In this document: piece by piece, positions 59,049-64,000 of the stretch | Position numbering within the stretch: the stretch's first letter is position 1 | Layout: every line of letters starts with the position of its first letter | Source: Struthidea cinerea | Taxonomy: Eukaryota > Chordata > Aves > Passeriformes > Corcoracidae | Length of the DNA stretch: 64,000 nucleotides | Direction of reading: 5' to 3' | Assembly (NCBI GenBank): GCA_013397865.1 | Contig: VZTI01005022.1 | Span: 496,668 to 560,667 of the forward strand | The notes under the pieces: model-generated | Databases searched by the model: none | What the model was told of the DNA's origin: nothing | The model's input: the letters and a program-made list of their open reading frames with translations, nothing else | Position numbers and translations under genes: made by a program

Positions 59049-62000
59049 GCACAGGGACTGTCAGCCAGGATTTGATTAGGAGCAAATTAAAAATGGAATT
59101 AAAAACAAAAGCCACCAACCAGCAATTAGCAAAGAAGCGGGAAGAGGGCAGGATTTTTCACTGTGAAATAAGGAAGCACAGAGGTCCAGCCTTTAAATGG
59201 TTTCTACATCAGCATGCACAAGGTTGATGTTGGTTGTGGTCCTTATCCTTACTCCACCAACTCAAGAGCTCCTGTCCATGGCCATGCAGCTGGAATGATG
59301 CAGGAGTGCATGAGGCAATGAAGCCCCACAACTCACCAAGCCCACATGCTGTGTCTGAGCTCACCTGAGCTGTGTTTATTCCCTCTCTCCTACCCCATTT
59401 CGCTGCCTAGGCAAGACTGATAATGCACCCCCTTAGCTGGGACCCAGCAGGCCACAGCGTGACCACTGGTAGCCTTCTGACATGCCCAGAAGTTCCCCTC
59501 AGGTCAAACCCAGGGCTGTACCACGCTGCAGGAGCAGCACCCCATGCTGCCAGCCAGTGTGAACCCCCGGTGCACTGCAGCTCACGAGGGTCTCCCTCTC
59601 CTGGCCTGGGACCTCTCCGGTTAAACACATCAACGACTTGGCCAGGGAGCACCTGGAACAACGTCCTTCAGACAGCTCTGCGGGGCAGGGAGATGGCAAC
59701 ATGACCTTGCTCTGCCAGAAGCAAAGGAGAAATCCTGTACAACCCCAGAGCTGCTCCTGCTGAATGCTGACCCCCTTTGCTGCCTGCCACCAAGACCAGA
59801 GGACAGCAACAACCCCAGCAGTGAAGGACGGAAGATTTCCTGATGATTTCCTACCAGGCTTAGCCAAGACAGAGGTCAGTGCCTCTGCTGCTGAGAGAGG
59901 AGAGAGTGGGGAGATGCTTTGAACTGGGCTGAGAAATGCTTTGCTGTATGCCAATTTTTGCAGCTCATCAGACAAGTGACATCTTTTATTGTCCCTATCA
60001 GGGAGCAGAAACCTGATAAAGACTTCATTTGCCACATACCTGCAAGGGAAATCTCAGGGCTATCAGAATTATTAAAGGGATAAACCTGTCCAATTAAATC
60101 CCCTCTGCACTCTTGATATATGCTTGTGCCAGGCTCAAACGGAGCTTGGAACTAGTCCCAGTTGAGCAGTAATGCACTGAGTGTTCAACCAGGACTAAAA
60201 GCTTAACTGGCCTGAGCTCCTCCCTCCTGCAATGCCCCCACTGACCAGCTTCACCCTGAGAAGCTGATTTGGTCAGTACTTTGTGGTAACACACCAAACT
60301 CTCACCTCACCCTCCATCACAGGATGCTAAAGCATGGCCAAGTACTTACTGCATCAACACTTCAGAAGAAACATGAAAGAAAAAATGCCAGTAAGTGGGA
60401 AAACTCAAGGCTGAGGGGTGGAAATAGGAGACAAAACAGGAAAATAGGGTCGAGGCAATACAAAACCCCAAGCCTTACTCATCTGCAGACCAACCACCTT
60501 TTCTGCGTGCCAAATCCCAGCTCTTCCAGCCTCTTTCCCTTAGGGTCTGAGCTAAAGGAAGATGGGAACACCTACAGCCACATTCCCCCAAGCTTTGTAG
60601 CCACAGGAAACCCAGCCAGATTTCCCTGCAGGATGCTTTCAAAATACAGGAAATCCCCAGTCTTGTCCTTTGTATTCTTTTTTTCTGCCAAAAGAAAATG
60701 TCTAATGCCAAGTGTAGATTTCACTACTCCAGTTGCAGTAAAACCTGAGTGAAATATATTGTGACCTCCTACACCTTAGCTGAAGGAACAGGAACCTTGA
60801 ACCCTCCTACCACAGAGCCCTCCTACCAAACCCCTGCTTTCCCCCAGATGCGTATTTAGCTCCAGTGTGGAATGAGCAGCAACAAAAATATGCTACAGAA
60901 TTTCACAAAAACACAATGAAAAAAAAAAAAAAAACAAACCTACAAACCTTCCTCCCACTCCTGGTAAGTGCTGTTAGCGCTCCCATCACCAGAGCCACGC
61001 AAGGTGCACCAAACCTGTTGCACACACGTACATCTACATGAAATACACACAGATGTACATAGCAGACTTTATAAATTCTCTGATACACAAGATGCCACTT
61101 TGCTGCACTTCTGTTTGACACATCATATTTGATACTGCACACAGCTGGGGTCCACAGGAAATGCAACAAACTCCACCTTAACTCAAAAGATTGTGCCAGT
61201 GCTGTACAACTTGCAAAACTAAATCAGCTCTATGGAAAAAATACCAGCCCAGCCATGTCAGCATCAGGGCAACGCCAGAGCCTGCAGGCATTCAGACCAT
61301 GTTCTGTGGATCAGGAGGCCTCTTTTTGGAGATGGGGGAAGGCCACCAGCACAGACAGTAATCTTTAGGCTGGTCACAGTACATAAATAGTTCACTTCAG
61401 GGCATAACCCACTCAGTAAACTGTGGGATGTGTTGCTCCCAGGAGGCAAAGCAAATTGTCTGTGGTTAAATATGTGAAGAATGAAGCAGTCGGCATCCAA
61501 AAGCAGCCTTCGCAAGAACTGTATAAAAAGGAGAAACAATCTTAAAACATATCCTAGGATCTAAAATTTCCACCTCTCAGCCTCCTCCTCCATCAAATCA
61601 CAACTTCCTTCTCCCCCAGTCTGCAGAGCTTCAGGAAAGAATAGACCTGGAGGCATCACTCATGTACTTCACATAGTATTCTAAAAGAAAGAAAAAATGT
61701 CCCTTGGGTTTGGGAATCTGGACCCACACCATGCACACCCTCAGGTGATGGCTTTTCCCTGGCTCACTCAGTGCTTCACCAACAGCCAACTCCAACATCT
61801 AGGCTCCTAAACAAGCTCCCAAAGAAGCCCCAGCCTGTACAAATCTCTATGGGCACACACAAAGGCAAAGAGGGGTCTGAACACACTGAAAAACTGAAGA
61901 GGAGATAAGAAATAAAGTTGAAAAAGTGACAAAGAATCTATTTGGCAAAAAACCAACCTGCTGAGTTCTAGTCTCAGATGATGTCAAGCCATGAGCCAGC

Positions 62001-64000
62001 CAGCTGTGATTCCCAGCACAAGGAAAACCCAAGGGGGATTTGTAGTCATTTGGTCACCTGCCACCTCGTTCCTTTCCACATCTTATGAAATGTGGTTTTT
62101 TTAGCCCTAACAAGGACAAGCTCATGAGTGTGGACAAGTGCAGCCCATTAAACTCCCACCCAGCCAGGAACACACCTATTGCTTCCTTACACCTCACCTG
62201 TAGCTCTACAACTTCCCCACAATGCAATACACTGGGTAAATGTAATGTCATCTCCTTCAGGAGTCACTCCACCTTAGTCTTTTACTTCCAATTCAAAGGA
62301 AATTAGATGCATTTTTGGTATTGAAGGCCATCTCTTTTACTTCCACTCCTTTTAAAGCCTAGGAATAAAAAGCAGGTGAAACTACAGAGCCCAAAGGTGA
62401 CTGGGAGGCCAGGCTTGAAGCAATGAAATTGTCATAGACAAAGGACACTGGAACAGGCAATTAGTGCTGATGCAAATCCACGTCAAACAGAAGCCATTGT
62501 GTGGGACATGGGGTAGAATTCCCCCAAGATCCAGCTGTAGATATTCTAGTGCCAGGTGGAACACGTGGGGATTGCAAAAACGTCTTCCTAGGAATTTTTT
62601 GTCCCATGATGAGGTTGTCATCTGATATGATGCTCTGGAACAAAAAGGGAGAGACAGCATCCAAATAACCAGGCCCTTGTAGATGCCTTATTTTAGGAAG
62701 CAATTACCCTCTCTGCCACACACCCCTGGCTCCAGCACGCCTCCAAAATGCACATGGGAAATCAGAGTGTCCTATTAGTGCCAGATCCATGCCACAGTGC
62801 TGCACCATGGCTGTCAGGGCCAGACGGGTTCAGTTTCCTTGTGCTTGATTTCTGCCTCTTAGAAATGCAACATACAAGGTAAGAAACTGTATCAATAAAT
62901 GCTCTGCACAGAGTTTAATAAAGACACATTAATATTTTTACTTAGAGAACAGGTTCTTTGATGACTGGACTGAATCACCACCTAGTCAGAACAGTGCTCT
63001 GAGCCGTGCACCCATGGTGTGTGCCCAAAGGCTTGTGAGCATCTTCCTACAAAGCCCCACTGAGGCCCAGACAGCATCCCTTCTCTCTCCTGCAGCAAAG
63101 GAGTCAGGGATGTCTCCTCAGGAGAGTAAGCACACGAGTGACACGGCAATTTGTACATCAAGGAGAGGCTCCATTTCTCCCTCCTCACCTGCCCTCACCA
63201 ATACATGGAGTCCCACCTGACTCAGATGCTGAAAAATATGTTTCAAGAAGTCATCATCACTCTTGTGAGTCATGAGAGAAGAGGAGGAAATGACTCCAAA
63301 AGAGATGATTCAACTAAAGGGAGAACTGAGACAGAAGAAAACAGGCAGGAGAATGGAAGGAACTATGGGAACCCCACTGCTTCAAAGAAGCTCAGCAAAA
63401 TGTGGAAGAAATTTAGAAGATTCAGTTTCTCTTCCTCCATTTCTAGACTTTGTTGTTAGTACCACCAATCCAGAATGTCAAGAATTTACATGGAAACTGG
63501 ATGTAAAAGTCTGCTCTGAGAGTGCACTCTGAAGGAGTCCTCTTGAAAGACTAATTTAGGTCAAGGGCTCGTTGTTTCCGCTATAAAGACAGCGCCACGT
63601 GCCGTTACCTAACTAGCACTGCCAGAATCACTCCTGTGTCAGGTCCAGCACCAGGTGAGCCCTTCACAGCACACCAGAGAGTTCTGCCCAAAACCCAACA
63701 AAAAAGGAAGACAGCAGGAAGACAAATAAGATTATTTGTACCACGGGCACAGTTCAACCCTTGATCTAGCACCAAAATATGTACAAATTCTCTATAAGTC
63801 TGTGTGACTCAGAGCAAAGGGCAAAGAAAAACAGTGTGACTGATGAGCTGAAATTCAAATGTCACAGTGGAACCACTCGGCACATTCCTGCTGTGTAACT
63901 CAGGGTTATTACCCTGTGCATCACATGGGAGCCGCGTGTTGGTGTCCAGGTGCGCATCAAGTTTGCAACAACCTTCTGTCACCTGTGTCTTCCTCCAGCA
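59049..64000. other. Unannotated non-coding stretch to the end of the window
   Basis: Five kilobases with no recognised gene, SINE or CR1. An A16 run lies at about 60919-60934 without an attached recognisable retroposon. Open frames reach 178 codons on both strands with no known domain. A small CpG patch at about 63.57-63.61 kb ('ctcgttgtttccgc', 'agcgccacgtgccg') includes an E-box CACGTG and is too short to call an island. Confidence 0.5.

Noticed and set aside
60919..60934. A16 run, considered as a processed pseudogene or retroposon tail
   Set aside because: No recognisable coding or repeat body lies on either side and no target-site duplication was seen.
1..64000. CRISPR arrays, bacterial operons, phage or plasmid functions, endogenous retroviral genes
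   Set aside because: No regularly spaced repeats, no ribosome-binding-site-led gene chains and no retroviral long terminal repeats or protein motifs were recognised. The sequence is vertebrate nuclear DNA.

Overview
This window is non-coding vertebrate nuclear DNA, most likely from a passerine bird. The main evidence is repeats. A CR1 retrotransposon 3' end at 9391-9592 (minus strand) carries the bird-typical 8-bp terminal repeats. A short SINE at 37003-37150 joins a tRNA-Ile(AAT)-like head to a CR1-type 3' tail, the architecture of the songbird family TguSINE1. Base composition is mixed, CpG is generally depleted, and no bacterial gene structure, operon or plausible single-exon gene is present. 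I found no coding exon, rRNA gene, functional tRNA gene, CRISPR array or endogenous retrovirus that I can support. The longest open frames (268 and 249 codons) resemble no protein family I know and look like chance.

Layout: 1-9 kb is mostly featureless, with an old MIR-like SINE relic (about 4.7 kb) and an AT-rich block that looks constrained (5.2-5.6 kb). At 9-19 kb lie the young CR1 end, two MIR-like relics and a long, very degenerate antisense CR1 (17.5-18.4 kb). At 19-36 kb there is a chain of AT-rich, homeodomain-, SOX- and forkhead-motif-rich blocks that look like conserved non-coding elements; the best are at 26.8-27.3 and 35.3-35.8 kb. At 36-46 kb are the SINE, a small CAG/CCG-rich CpG cluster (39.5 kb), further candidate elements and an ancient CR1 reverse-transcriptase relic in sense orientation (44.7-45.0 kb). 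At 46-58 kb are further CR1 and MIR-like pieces, three small CpG-rich islands (47.9, 52.2 and 57.8 kb) and candidate elements, including a GATA/SOX-motif block at 55.6-56.1 kb. 59-64 kb holds a microsatellite and otherwise nothing I recognise.

The simplest reading is an intergenic regulatory desert or a very large intron around a developmental gene. The gene cannot be named from this window. All conserved-element calls rest on base composition, CpG retention and motif clustering, because no alignment could be run. No exotic or new biological system is evident; the most useful leads are the three orphan CpG islands, the compact candidate enhancers and the ancient retroelement relics beside them.
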